Source: Alnus glutinosa (taxonomy: Eukaryota > Streptophyta > Magnoliopsida > Fagales > Betulaceae). From it: DNA of 64,000 nt. The position numbers and the translations under genes are program-made. How positions within the stretch are numbered: position 1 is the stretch's first letter; every line of letters begins with the position of its first letter. Of this stretch, positions 21,339 through 34,400 are shown in pieces. The DNA is taken from positions 15,410,154 through 15,474,153 of the forward strand of contig NC_084886.1 in the NCBI RefSeq assembly GCF_958979055.1. Direction: 5' to 3'. A model generated the notes under the pieces. The model had not been told where the DNA came from. It saw only the letters and a program-made list of their open reading frames with translations, and made no database searches.

Positions 21339-22150
21339 TGTTAGGGATAAAATCAAGTCCGAAGACACATGGATTATATGACAGTCAAAGGTTTGAACCC
21401 CAGATCCGACCCGTGGGTCATTTCGGTGTTGTCACCTCGGATATTTTTCATAACCCCGTATAAGGAGATTATCTCAATGAAAGAACACCTCGGACCTGCT
21501 AGACTTTACGCGGTACGGAGTATTCTGAGATCTCCCAGTTTGGACGGAGTGAACATGTCTCGGAGGTTCCCATCTCGGAGAGTTGGTCAGGATACGAGAT
21601 GATCGCCTCGGGGTTATTTTCTCAGGTATAACAAGCGTTTGAGAATCCTTAGAATTCTATATTCAAGATTTATGGACACAGATTCCTATCAGAGTAGTGA
21701 TAAGACTCCAATCCCAAGATCTTCGGGATTGATCCTTATCCCAGCATAAATGAGATAAGATCGCTAATAAGGTGGAATTAAGATCGAAAAGGGAAAATAC
21801 TTCACAATCTGGACTCTACTGCCTTATTCAAATTCCCTGAAGATAAGGTTGAGATTCAAGCAACTAGGACTCAGATTCCTAGTCCAATTGTGCTTCGAGA
21901 ACTCCAGTAGGTCTGCAATTACAAGCCTATAAATAAGACTACGACACCAGGTATTTACTCAGATTCTCTAAGCTCTGAGATTGTGGATATTTTCTAGAAA
22001 AATAGTTTGAACTGACTTAGGCATCAGAGTGGGCGTAGTCGGCACCCCCGACTAGTTGTTTGTTCTTTTGCAGGATAGCCCAGTTGAGCCAATTAAGGGA
22101 GACCACGAATCACAAGGCGACATGTCATCATACCGAAAATTGTACCAACA
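21339..22150 (+). repeat. 5' LTR of the Ty3/gypsy element
   Basis: 812 bp, from TGTTAGGGATAAAATC to GTACCAACA, with a TATAAATA box at 21928-21935. The U5 part shares GGCATC-GAGTGGG and TTTTGCAGGATAGCCCAGTT with the palindromic element's LTR. Confidence 0.9.
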
Positions 22151-22153
22151 GTT

Positions 22154-22170
22154 TGGTGCCGTCTGTGGGA
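22154..22170 (+). other. primer-binding site
   Basis: TGGTGCCGTCTGTGGGA begins 3 nt after the LTR. This form follows the LTR in many plant Ty3/gypsy elements of the Tat group. The tRNA was not identified. Confidence 0.75.
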
Positions 22171-22226
22171 ACGAGATAATTCATTTTTTATAAAAATCCG
22201 TGATGGTGACTACGTGACGCTCTAAC

Positions 22227-23897
22227 GTGGTTCAAGATGACACCCATGAAGAGGCACGACGCCCCAATCCGGGTCAAGACGATACCCATGGAAAAGCAGA
22301 GTCTGCCCGTTCAGATGCTAGGATAGCCCAATTGAGCCAACAATTGGCTCAAGCACAGAAGAATGTGGAGGACTTGTTGACTCAAAGCCTTGCTGCAAGC
22401 TGCTCAGACGTCACCACCATTACAACATTTGGAGAGAGAGGAAAATAATCCCGAGGCAGATGGACGAGCTGAATACCCAGAAGGATCAGGGGAAAGAGCC
22501 GAGCCGCGGATTGAGAACAATGGTATGCCTGCAAACCCGGCTCCACCCCCACCAACGGAGGCTGAGAGAAGGCTACAACAGATGGTCCTGGACTTGGACA
22601 CAAAGTATGATGCACTATCAAGAACTATGGATCAGAAACGCGATGGGAAATAGTCTCTTGTGGACAACCTCTTCCAAAACAAGGAGTCTATATTCACCGA
22701 TGAAGTGTCCAACTTCGACTTGCCTGGAAGGTTTAAGGTACCTGATATCCCTGTTTTTTCAGGTAGTGAAGACCCAGTCGAGCACTTGGATAATTTTCGA
22801 TCTCACATGTCTTTGCACAAGACACCCGACGCGGTGGCGTGCCGAGCGTTTCCCCTCACCTTGTCAGGAAAGGCCCGAGACTGGCTCAGGAACCTTTTCC
22901 CAAAATCGATTGATAATTTCGATACCCTTGGGAGGAAGTTCCTGGCCCAGTTTGTGTCCGGGAGAACCAGGAGGAAACCCCGAGGGTATCTACTCTCCGT
23001 ACGACAGGGACCAAACAAATCTTTGAAAGATTATTTATGGAGGTTCAAACAGGAGAAGTTGGAGACAGAAAGTGCGCCAGACGATTTCATTTATGGTGCG
23101 ATTTTCCAAGGACTAAAAAAAGATGGACCGCTGATTTGGCGTTGAAACCACCGAAGGATCTTCACACCTTTATGATAAAGGTGGACAGGTATATTAATCA
23201 GGAGGAGACGCTTCGAGCCCTTCTCGATGCTTCTCAGCCGCAATAGGAGACCTCTTTTGAGAAACCCAAGAAGAAGAAGCCCGAGGCTGCGCAGGATGAC
23301 AGTCCCGAGGAGTATAAGAAAATAAAAAGGAATTTCGGAGATTACAAGACGACTCCATTGAATGCCTCTCTCACTGAGGTACTTATGGAACTTTAAAAAG
23401 ATCCTCACTATCAGAAGCCGAAGCCCATCCCAGGAAATCCACCTCCACACTTGGCTCACAAATACTGCGTCTTCCATGATTCATATGGTCATTTAACCGA
23501 GCAGTGTGTATCCCCGAGGCAATTGATTGAGAAGCTCATCGAGAATGGGAAGCTAGTCCGATTTCTCGTTGATGAAAGAAATCAGCAGCAACAGGAGCAA
23601 GACCAATATCAGAGGCCTAGGAGAGAAGGAGATCGAAACGAAAGAAGAGATTATCAACTGAGGCAAGAAGAAAGAAGAGGTAGGACTAGAGAACCTGCAC
23701 CTCGGCCTCGAGAGGAAGAAAGAAGGGGAAGAAGCAGGAGTAGGGCCCGACAGGCGCAACAAGACAACCTTCCTATCATTCACACCATCTTGGGAGGATT
23801 TGGAGGTGGAGGAGAGTCCAACTCGGCTCGGAACGCTTATGCCAGACAACTGGATGATTTTGAAGCATATTCGGTCCAAAAGCCCCCTAAGTCCTGA
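22227..23897 (+). pseudogene. gag pseudogene of the Ty3/gypsy element
   Basis: Pieces of one gag polyprotein in changing frames. About 22227-22650 is a charged, proline-rich N-terminal region with a Gln-rich coil. 22660-23145 is the Retrotrans_gag core (DIPVFSGSEDPVEHLDNF, ARDWLRNL). Downstream, a nucleic-acid-binding part has the degenerate knuckle KYCVFHDSYGHLTEQC (about 23454-23500) followed by a very Arg/Glu-rich tail to 23897. Breaks include a TAG at 22651, a frameshift between 23145 and 23160, and stops at 23244 and 23393. The protein would form the capsid-like particle. It cannot be made from this copy. Confidence 0.85.
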
Positions 23898-23909
23898 AAA
23901 TATGATCCT

Positions 23910-26387
23910 ATGATTATAGGGTTTTTAGATGAAGACTATGCTGGAGTCTCTCTTCCACACACCGACGCTCTGGTAGTCTCTTTGACAATAGCAAATCATC
24001 AGACTCGGTGGATCCTTGTTGACATAGGAAGCTTGGCTGATATCCTGTTTAAATCAGCCTTTGACTATATGGGGGTTCCACGGGAGAGGGTGGTCCCGGT
24101 CTCATGCCACTTACTGGGTTTCGCCAGAGAGAAGGTGTTGCCTCTCGGATCAATTGGACTCCCTGTCACTACAGGAACTTATCCGAGGCAAAAGGTTATC
24201 ATGGTAAGATTTCTAATAGTAGGAAAGAACTTCAACCTACAACGCCATTATTGGAAGGACAACTCTCAACGATTTGAAAGCTGTCACCTCAACACAGCAT
24301 CTCAGTATGAAGTTCCCGACAGAAGAGGGAGTCGGAGTGGTAAAGGGGGATCAGAGAGAGGCTAGACGTTGCTATAACTTATCTTTGAAAAGCACCCCTA
24401 GGAAGTACAGCCTGGGTGAGAAGACTAAGGAGGAAGGGAAATAGCAATCACCGTTGGAAGAGCCCGTGGAAGACTTGAAGGAATTTGAAGTGGGTAATCC
24501 CGAGAAGAGGGTTCACATAGGTTCACAACTCCCCCAACATGTGAAGGAAGAGCTGGTGGCATTCTTGAGGTGCAATATTGATGTATTTGTCTGGAGCCAC
24601 GAAGATATGCTAGGGATCGATCCCTTGGTCATTGTTCACAAGCTGAATGTGGAGCCGACTCATCGACCAGTAAAACAAAGGAGGAGAACCTTTGTCGTTG
24701 AGCAAAATCAAGCTATTGCGGAAGAAGTAGAGAAGTTATTAAAAGCGGGATTTATCAAGGAGGTAGATTACCCCAAGTGGCTGGCCAATGTGGTACTGGT
24801 AAAAAAGTCTAATGGCAAGTGGACGATGTGCGTAGACTTCACTGACTTGAATAAGGCGTGCCCAGAGGATAGCTTCCCCTTACCTCGAATCGATCTATTA
24901 GTGGACTTAACGTCCAGACATGAGCTCCTAAGCTTTATGGATGCTTTCTCGAGATACAACCAGATTTACATGGAAGAGACAGATCAGGAAAAAACTTTTT
25001 TCATCACAGACCGAGGACTCTACTGTTATAAGATGATACCTTTTGGGTTGAAGAACGCCGATGCTACCTATCAGCGATTAGTAAACAAGATGTTTCGGAG
25101 TCAGATTGGAAGAAATGTCAAGGTGTACGTAGACGATATGTTGGTAAAGAGCATCCAGGCAATCAAACATATAGAAGATCTTCGAGAGACTTTCTAGACT
25201 TTAAGGAGGTACATGATGAAGCTTAATTCCATGAAGTGTGCCTTCGGTGTTTCTTCGGGTAAATTTTTGGGATTCATGGTATCACAGAGGGGTATCGAAG
25301 TAAATCCCGAGAAGGTCAAGGCTGTCCTCGATACGCAGGCACCGAAAACAACAAAACAACTCCAGCAGTTAACAGGAAGAATTGCGGCCTTGAACCGATT
25401 CATTTCACGATCAACAGATAAGTGCCTTCCCTTCCTTAAAATTTTGAGAAAAGCTTTTACGTGGAGTGAGGAATGTGAGGAAGTGTTCAGAAAGTTGAAG
25501 GAATACTTGATGAATACTCCATTGCTGAGCCGCCCAACCGAGGGGGAGATACTCTATCTCTATTTGGTTGTATCTCCCTCGGCGGTAAGCTCGGCCCTGG
25601 TTAGAGAAGATGCAGGAATTCAAAAACCCGTTTACTTTACGAGTAAGGCACTTCATGGAGCAGAAGAGAGATATCCTCGAATCGAGAAGTTAGCATTTGC
25701 TTTGATCGTTTCGGCTCGAAGATTAAGGCTATAGTTTCAGGCTCATGCTATCCGAGTCTAAACCGAATATGGAAGATTTTGCAAAAGCCCGACTTTTCAG
25801 GAAGATTAGTCAACTGGGCAATGGAACTCGGACAGTTCGACATTGAGTTTCATCCTAGGACGGCTATTAAGGGGCAGGTTCTGGCAGATTTCTTAGTAGA
25901 ATTCTACAACCTCCCCAAAGTGGAAGAACTTCCTAAAGAATCAACCTGTATTGTGCATGTAGATGGGTCCTTGGCACGAGGCAGAAGCGGGGTGGGAGTC
26001 ATCCTTAGGAACCCCGAAGGCCAAGAGTTCGGTTTCACCATAAAACTGGATTTTGTCACCACCAACAACGAAGTAGAATATGAAGCAGTAATAGCAGGTT
26101 TGGCACTGTCTCGAGAGATGGGAGCAACAAACGTTGAAATCCGAAGTGATTCTCAAGTAGTGGTGGGCCAGGTTCAAGGACAGTTTGACACACAAGAAGA
26201 TCGGATGTCCAGATATTTGGAATAGGTACACCAATTCCAATCTTATTTTGATAGGGTCGTTGTCACAAAGATACCCCAGGAGGCAAATACCCGAGCAGAT
26301 GAGCTCTCAAAGATAGCTTCGGGAATAGAGGAGGAGATCGAGGCCTCACAACGACAAATTATTATTCTGATTGAGCCGTCCATAACC
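23910..26387 (+). pseudogene. protease-RT-RNase H-RNase H pseudogene
   Basis: In order: an aspartic protease (about 23910-24250) whose active-site motif reads VDIGS where D-S/T-G is usual; reverse transcriptase (24454-25197) with the catalytic YVDD at 25126-25137; the thumb and the usual Ty3 RNase H (about 25213-25734, with PVYFTSKAL and AEERYPRIEKLA); and a second RNase H (about 25940-26225) with VDGS, NNEVEYEAV and RSDSQ, similar to the archaeal-type RNase H of Tat elements. Breaks include a frameshift between protease and RT, TAG at 25195, TAG at 25732 followed by a frameshift, and TAG at 26223. YVDD is intact but no continuous enzyme can be translated. Confidence 0.88.
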
Positions 26388-27671
26388 TTGAAGGTTAACG
26401 TTATGGAAGCAGGTACAACATTAAATGAACCAGAATGTGCTACTGAGATTATTCAGTTTTTAAAAAACGGGTCATTACCCCAAGATAAGACTGCGGCTCG
26501 GAAGATCAAAAATCAAGCAACTCGATTCTGTTTCCTCGGAGAAGTACTCTACAAAAGGGGATACTCCGAACCCCTACTGAAATGCCTTTCCAAAGTCGAG
26601 GCGGAGTATGTGTTGAAAGAAATCCATGAAGGTGTGTGCGGGAACCATTTGGGAGGACGAATGCTGGCGCAAAAGACTATTCGAGCGGATTATTATTGGC
26701 CTACGGTAAGTAAAGATTCAGCCTGAGTTGTGAAGCATTGTGACAAATCCCAGAGATTCTCAAGAATCATGAAGACAACACCTGAAAAGCTTACTCCCCT
26801 TACTTCTCCATGGCCATTTGCGAAGTGAGGGGTGGATATTGTTGGCCCAATGCCTGTAGGGAAAGGGAATTGAAAGTTCTTAGTTGTGGCTGTAGATTAT
26901 TTCACCAAGTGGGCAGAGGCAGAAGCACTGGCAGCTATAACCACAACGAATTTCACAAGTTTCCTATGGAAAGTCGGTGGTGTGTCGGTTCGGGATTCCA
27001 CATGCATTTGTCATAGATAATGGAAAGCAATTCGACTGCGGACCATTCCGAACGTAGTGTTCCGAACTTCGTATCCGAAACTATTATACTTCGGTATTGT
27101 GTCCAAAGGCAAATGGGCAAGTGAAGGCAACAAACAAGACACTGGTAAGAACATTGAAGAAAAAGCTCGAGAAGAAGAAAGGAGCCTGGGTTGAATATGT
27201 TCCTGAGGTGTTCTGGTCATACCGAACCACAAGGAGAACTCCGACAGGCGAGACGCCATTTTCACTCACCTATGGGACCGAGGTTGTAATACCAGCTGAA
27301 GTGGGCTCCCCAAGTTTTCGAGTAGCTTACTACAATCCCGGGTTCAATGATGAAAGAGTCAAACTACACCTAGATCTTTTGCAGGAGAAAAGGGACGACG
27401 CTCAAGTTACATGGGCGGCATATGAAATTCGGACAGCTCGGTACTTCAATAAAATGGTGGTGCCTAGAAAATTTTAGGTCAGAGATTGGGTCCTCAGGAA
27501 AGTGAGCTTAATGACGAAAGATTCAGAAGAAGGAAAAATGACACCAAAATGGGAAGGTCCCTATCAGGTAGTAAGATGTCATCAAAAAGGGGCTTATCGT
27601 CTAATGACCGAAACAGGGAAGATGCTCCCAAGATCATGGAACGCCGAACATTTGAATAAATATTATATGTA
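26388..27671 (+). pseudogene. integrase pseudogene
   Basis: The HHCC zinc-binding N-terminus is partly visible (LKEIHEGVCGNHLGG, 26620-26660, then HCDKSQ after a stop). The core follows with VDIVGP (near 26831), YFTKWAEAEAL and IDNGKQFD (near 27015). The third catalytic acidic residue, a Glu in the usual GNGQ-E motif, is Lys here (codon AAG at 27124-27126). The C-terminal GPY motif (WEGPYQVV) and a final HLNKYYM end at about 27671. TGA stops occur at 26724 and 26826 and at least one frameshift precedes 27097. Insertion of new copies by this protein is ruled out. Confidence 0.85.
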
Positions 27672-27747
27672 ATTTTTATTTTTCTACAATTTTATCATCA
27701 ATAAAGCAGATCCTTTGCCAATTCGTTTCAAGAACAGTAGAAAGTTT

Positions 27748-28057
27748 AAGAATCTGCCCGACTCCCTTCCTCGGACGACTCAAATGGGTTATGGAAAGGA
27801 TACCCAGGGAAGAATCCGCTCGACTCCCTTCCTCAAATGACTCGAAAGGGTTATGGAAGGGATACCCAGGGAAGAATTTGCCCGACTTCCTTCCTTAGAC
27901 GACCCGAAAGGGTTATAGAAGGGATACCCAGGGAAGAATCTGCTCGACTCCCTTCCTCGGACGACTTGAAACGGTTATGGAAAGGATTCCCAGGGAAGAA
28001 TCCGCCCGACTTCCTTCCTTGGACGATCCGAAACGGTTATGGAAGGGATACCTAGGG
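27748..28057 (+). repeat. 62-bp minisatellite, 5 copies
   Basis: Units start at 27748, 27810, 27872, 27934 and 27996, exactly 62 bp apart. Each has GACTCCCTTCCTCGGACGA, GGGTTATGGAA and GATACCCAGGGAAGAAT with few changes. The period is not a multiple of 3, so this is not a coding repeat. Such minisatellites between pol and the 3' LTR are common in Tat-lineage elements. Confidence 0.9.
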
Positions 28058-30585
28058 AAGAAACCCCTCGATTGGGGGTTTCCGAAAAGATAAGGATAAG
28101 GATAAGGATAATGATATGGATAATCTGCACGCTTCGGAGGATTCGTTTTGAATGGCCCGTAGACGAGACTCTAATTGATCCACACGAACAAATTCAGCAA
28201 AAAGACCCGCGACAGAGCGAGTATAACACTCATTAGCTTCAAAAGCTTCCTTCTTCAGTCGAGTGTTGGCGGACTGCTCCTCAGATATGATTATGTCCCG
28301 GGAAGCAAGCTTTTCATCCCAGGATTGAAGGAGAGCTTTCAAAGTTGCTGCTTCCTTCTCTAGCCCCGAGAGACGAGCTTGTACTTCGGGGGTCGGGGTC
28401 GGAGTCAGCAAAGCTTCTTGACGGCTTTCATACCATTGCCAGAGGGCCATCATTTTCACCAAAAGCTGCACAGTGAAAGGAAGGAAAATTCAGAATAATT
28501 TACATGGATTCGGCTCAAACTAAGGTTTGTTTCGGGAAGTTCACTTGATAGTGGGAGATAAGAATGCCTCGAGCAATCCTTTCAGGGGAAGCGGTGCCTG
28601 CATTACCCAAGAAACCTTTTGGAATTAAGTTTTTAATAGCCTCCATCGAGGGTCCCAGAAGGCCTCTACCTAAAACCTCGAAGGCCGCCCTGAACCTGGA
28701 AGAGCTAGGTCCCTCAGGAGGAGTAGCTTCAACATTCGGAGCCGCCTCGGATTCATTAAGTCTTGGTCCAGGTGTGCTGGCCTCGGTGTTGGTTGAGTGC
28801 GTATTAAGCACTTCAGGGTGTTGAGTTGCTTCGGAAGTATTGGCCTCGGTATTGGCTCCTGACCTATCAGGCACTTTGAGATGTTGAGTTGCCTCAGACC
28901 TATTCGCACCCCCTGTTTCTATATCAGCTTTCGGGCTATTCTGAACTCCCGCTTGGGGAGAAATTTCTGGCCTCTCGGCACTTACCCTATCGTGAGTTTC
29001 CCCTTCAGCTATTATGGTTTGATCAGGAGCCATATAAGGCCTCGGTGATGTAGCATCCTCCGCTTCGTAATCATAATTAGGCGGTGGGGGAGTACCAGGC
29101 CGTTCTGTCGAAGGAGTACGAGGGGTGTTCTCCTCCTCTAGGTTTTCAACAAAAGTTTGATCTTGGGGGGTAATGGCCTCCTCGTCACTTTCTCCAGCAG
29201 ACTCGTCACCCGAAAAAGCAGGTTCTTGTCGAACCTCCTCGGCATCAGAGGGCCTTATGACTGGCCTACCCCACATCTGTTCAGCCTTCGAAATTATTTC
29301 TGCCAGGTGATCTCGGGAACTGAATTTCTTCCTCTTCGCCAAATGCTTCACCTGATGCGTGGTTGGCACGGGACTGGCCTCAGGTGTCGGTTCGCCCTCC
29401 ACTTCTGATCTTGCTGGCACTAGACTTGTTATCACTGACTCCTCGACATTGGCCTCTTCATGAGGAGCGTCCGAGCCTCGATGTGACGCCTCGGAGCTAG
29501 TCTCATCTCTTAGGTCGAAAGGGGGCAAGGATCCAGCTCCTCGGATTGGGGAGACTTCCGGTACAAAGCCCCGAAAGCTTGCTGAGCTCTCTTCTATGTT
29601 TGTTTCAGCTGAAGGCCTCCTTGGAGGTGTTCTCTTCGCACCTGAAGCGGCCAAAGGAATATTTTGCTTCTTCCTCAAAGGAACATCCTCGGGAGTGGCC
29701 TCGACTCGTTCAGAAGGTCACTTTTTGGTGGCAGGCCTCGGGGACGGAGGAGCATCACTTTTCTTTTTGGCTGCTCCTCTTTTGTTGATCGTCTTCTTGT
29801 TCCTAGGAATATTGTATCCAAGAAATTGCCTCAGATTCTCCTCGGTCACAAGATTATCAAAATCGATTTCCTCGAATTTCTCGACTTTAACCCTAGCTAC
29901 AGACCAGTCGCTTATTCTCGTAACGTCTTCTCGATCAAATATACTAATTGATGGGGGTTCGCTTTGGTCAGGTTGCAGCAATTGCCAGGTCCGAGGCATC
30001 TTGCGGTTTTCAGGCAAAATCGTAACTTCGGGACATTCCCATTCCCCAGATACTCGAAAGAACTGTTGTTCCCAGAACTTGTTATTGGTCAACCCGCTCT
30101 TAAGCTTGATGAATATAGGGGGGGTGACAGACAGACAGCTCGATCGTTCCCTCCGAAGTCTGCCTTGGCCGATAGATACTCAAGAACTGAAGAATCTTTA
30201 TCTCCTTCTTCAGTACTACCCTCCAGAGGATATAGGAGGCGAACAAGTATCTCCAGGCGTTGGGCATGATCTGGCTTGGAGCAACCATTAGAAAAAGGAC
30301 GAAATCCTGGGCGATCTCTGGGAAGGGTAGTCGAAGTCTAGCCATGAACATCCTCTCGAAGAGAGTGACGTCACCACCGTCGATAACCCGAGCCCCAGGA
30401 GTTTGATAGAACATCCTCATCGTCGGAGGGATGTCATAGTTTAACCGCAAAATACCCTCGTGCCTTTCAAAAAGGGCGGTTTCCACCTTGTTCTCCAGGG
30501 GAGATAGGACTACAGGGCCGTAGAACTTTTTGGTTCGGGCCCGTGAAGTGGTCGGAATATTAGAGGCAGCTTTCTTGGGGGCCAT
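28052..30585 (-). pseudogene. antisense extra ORF (aORF) of the Tat element
   Basis: A broken minus-strand reading frame opposite to gag-pol. It starts MAPKKAASN at 30585, reads through a conserved-looking region (LFERHEGILRLNYDIPPTMR, FMARLRLPFP), shifts frame at a G7 run (about 30118-30124), continues 30092-29718 (NNKFWEQQFFRVSGEWE), meets one stop at 29718, and runs on as a long acidic Pro/Ser/Thr/Glu-rich segment to 28515. A further piece, 28471-28052, is a coiled coil (SGLEKEAATLKALLQ); the pyrimidine tract ending CAG at about 28472 suggests it is a separate exon. Extra antisense ORFs between pol and the 3' LTR are known in Tat elements, but their function is not known. Confidence 0.75.
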
Positions 30586-31446
30586 TTCAGAAAGAGGAAG
30601 TAAGAAAGGAAATTTCAGAGAAGCAAAGATTCGAGAAGGTGGCGACAATGGTGAAAAGTGAAAGAGTGCGGTAAAATACAAAAGGGGCGAATAGTGAAGC
30701 AGTTGAAGCATAAAATGCACTCCCCACGTGTCCAAAATATTAAGAGGCGCCTTCATTTCAATATCTTCAAAAATTGAAGAGACGTCTGTTTTGAATCCAG
30801 AAATTAAATGCTTATTAAAAGGCGCAACCTCGAGAATAGCATGTCATGATTTAAAAAGGGGCGGCGTCGTCAGGAGTGTGCAGACTTCTGTCATTATGAG
30901 GAGAAAAGGCGGCAATGTTCAAACATTCAAACATTCAAACTTTCAAAAAGGCGTGGCATTTATGACAAAAGCGGTGACAGCCTTCAAAAAGGACGGGTTT
31001 ACAGGCAATGAATAATTCCTTTAATTGCAATTTATTTTTGAAATTAGAGAATTAGGGAGGTAACTATTAGGGATAAAATCAAGTCTGAAGACATGTGGAA
31101 TATATGATAGTCAAAGGTTTGAACCCCAGATCCGACCCGTGGGTCATTTCGGTGTTGTCACCTCGGATATTTTTCAAACCCCGTATAAGGAGATTATCTC
31201 AATGAAAGAACACCTCGGACTTGCTAGATTGTCTCGGTGAGAGAACACCTCTAACCTGCTAGACTTTACGTAGTGCGGAGTATTCCGAGATCTCCCAGTT
31301 TGGACGGAGTAGACATGTCTCGGAGGTTCCCATCTCAGAGAGTTGGTCAGGATACGAGATGATCGCCTTAGGGTTATTTTCTCAGGTATAACAAGCGTTT
31401 GAGAATCCTTAGAATTCTATATTCAAGATTTATGAACACAAATTCC

Positions 31447-34400
31447 CAGGGGCGGAGGCACGTTGGAGAGTGGGGGGGCCATGGCCCCCCCCCCTCCCCC
31501 CCAAAAAAATTGACTTCTAAATTTTTTATTTTTATTATTATTATTTTTTTATTAATGCACTACTGGCCCCTGCAAAAAAATGAATTCAACCCCCCCTAAT
31601 TTTTTTTTCTTAAAAAAAAAAAAATTATCCTCAAGCCTGTAGTTCTGGCACTTAAATCTTAAAAGAAAAAAAAATCATAATAATAATAATTAAAAAAAAA
31701 AACCAGCAACAGCAGCAAACCATACCAAAAACAAGGAAAAAAAAAAAAAAAAAAAACCACAGCTATGCAGTTCGCAGCAGATAGGTCCTAGGGAAAAAAA
31801 ATAATTAGACATGAGACAGCAATCAAATCCTCTCCACACGGCAAATGTGTAATCACTGAAATGTCAATAAAAAAAAAATTGACACTCAACAAGAGAAAAG
31901 GCGGCAAACCAAATTGCTTTTCAGTTTTCTAACTCCCTCAAATTTTTCTCACTAACCCTCTTTCAAAAGTATCACCCAAACCCCAAAAAAAAGGAAAAAA
32001 AAATGTTGTGGTTCACTCCTGAAAATACTGAGGCTTAGAGGGGAGAGAACTGAGATCTGAGACTGAGAGGCTGTGCATCCACCGTCTTCCACGAACCTGA
32101 CGCTGCGCCGCACCACCACCAGCGTCCAGCGCGTGGTCCAGGCTGTCCTTCTAGCCTCGAGACACTGTCTTCTATCACTGTGAAACACTGAGACGTCACA
32201 AACGTGAGTTATCTGCTCTAGTATCTACGCCATTTTTTTTTCTATGCTGTGTTTGAGAGAGGTGTGAGATGAGGAAATGTTGTGTTTGACAGTTTGAGAG
32301 TCTGAGACTTTGAGGGAGGCGTAGGGGAGAAATGAAATTGAGGAAATGACTCAAATGAGGAATATTGTGGATTTGTCTTTTGTGGAAGCCAAAAGGATAG
32401 AGTTTAGAAAGTCCATGGTGGGACCGTGAGGATTGGGGATTGGGGAGAGATTTTTTCAAAAGAGACCAATAGATTTTTTTCAAAAAAGACCAATAGATTT
32501 GTTAGACGTTCTGGAAGGTTTGATTTTAGATATGAGATTTTTTATTTTTTTATTTCTTTAGGAATCAAATGATTAAAATTTCAAATATGATTATGTGATT
32601 AATGTAAAAAAAAAAATCAATTAATCAAATATGCTTTGTTAATATTTAATAAAAAAATTTTATATTTGTTTTTATTATTTAATTTGTTTTTTTTTTTTCC
32701 AATATTTAGTCTAGATAGAATTCTTAAGAAGCTTACAAAATAAATATACAAAAAAAGAAAATTAAGTATGCCTTTTTTTTTTCTTTTTTCTTTTTTATTG
32801 TGTTCCATAATTTATTTTTCTAATTTATTTATTTTTATTATTATTGGTTTGCAGCATTCAGCTAGCACATTATTGTCTTTGATTTGTTTTTAAGAAACTC
32901 CTTAAGCTCAAGATAACATTGCTTCACTGAAAGATACTCATTTTTCTCGTACCCTATTAATTGTGCTTAGTTTCTTTGTCAAGTGGTTTATATTTTTGCT
33001 GTGTTTGCTATTTTAGCTAAATTAAGATTTTTAATAGTTACTTTGATTATTGAATTTTTTTTTCCTTATAATTTGATGGGTTTTTTGATTTAGTTAATTT
33101 TTGGTTGCTTTTTTGGTTGTTAATGCTAATAAGAACTATTACAAGTAAAAAAAATTCTAATAAAAATCTTATATTTCTAGGTACTTTTTGGTTAATTTAT
33201 TAATCTATAAATTTTTCTTACAGCTTAGAAAAATATGAGCAGACAAAAAACAATCGATTCATTCTTTAAGAAAAAATATGCGAGTCATTCAGAGGTTAAT
33301 AGTGATACACCTTTAAATAGACCGTTAGCAACGGATCTTAATGCTTCAGTGACTGATGAATGGCCTTCCAAATGTCCAAGAATCCTTCCTGAAGAAATTG
33401 ATGCCACCTCTTTGCAACGTGATCCAGGAAAACGTCCGCAAATATGAGAATTTCCTGTAAACTAACAAGATGAAATGCGACGTGCTTATCTTAGAGCTGG
33501 CCCATGTCAACCTATTCTTAAACCTACAGAATATCCAGTTTCAGGACCGGAGAATCATCGTCGTCGATTTCAAGCTTCTTGGTTTCAGACATACTCAACT
33601 TGGTTGGAATATTCGGAATCAAAGGATGCTATCTTTTGTCATCCATGTTACATTTTTGCTAAGAAATCAACAGGCCGTCCAGGATCAGATGCATTTACAG
33701 TGAAAGGTTTTAAGAATTGAAAAAAGGTGAACGTTGGAATGAATTGTCCTTTAATGGGGCATGTGGGGACAGATCAAAATTCACCACATAAAATTGCTGT
33801 GAAATGTTGTGAAGATCTGAAGAATTATTCAAGGCATATTGGTAAGTTGATTGAAAAACAGTCATCACAAGAAATAGAGAATAATCGATTGCGGCTCAAA
33901 ACCTCAATAGATAGTGTTCGATGGCTAGCATTTCAAGCATATGCATTCAGAGGTCATGATGAAAGCTCCGACTCAAAAAATCAAGGTAACTTCATTGAAT
34001 TGATAAAGTTTTTAGCAACTTTTAATGATAAAGTTGATGGAGTTGTGTTGACAAATGCTCCACGGAATGCCAAATATAGATCACCCCAAATTCAAAAAGA
34101 AATTTTGTATATCTTTGCAACTAAAGTACGAGATGTGATTCACAAAGAAATTGGGGATGCTAAATTTTGCATTCTTGTTGATGAAGCTCGGGATGAGTCA
34201 AAAAGGGAGCAAATGGCAATCATTTTGAGATTTGTTGATAAAGATAGTTTTATTCAAGAGAGATTCTTTCATATTGTCCATGTCAAAGATACTACTGCAT
34301 TAACTTTAAAAAAGAAGATATGTGATGTCCTTTCTTGTAACGACCTCAAAATTCAAAATATTCGAGGTCAGGGATATGATGGAGGTAGTAATATGCGTGG

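Noticed and set aside
28515..29678. Independent host gene on the minus strand
   Set aside because: It lies between pol and the 3' LTR of a complete Ty3/gypsy element, and joins with other antisense pieces into the extra ORF known in that lineage.
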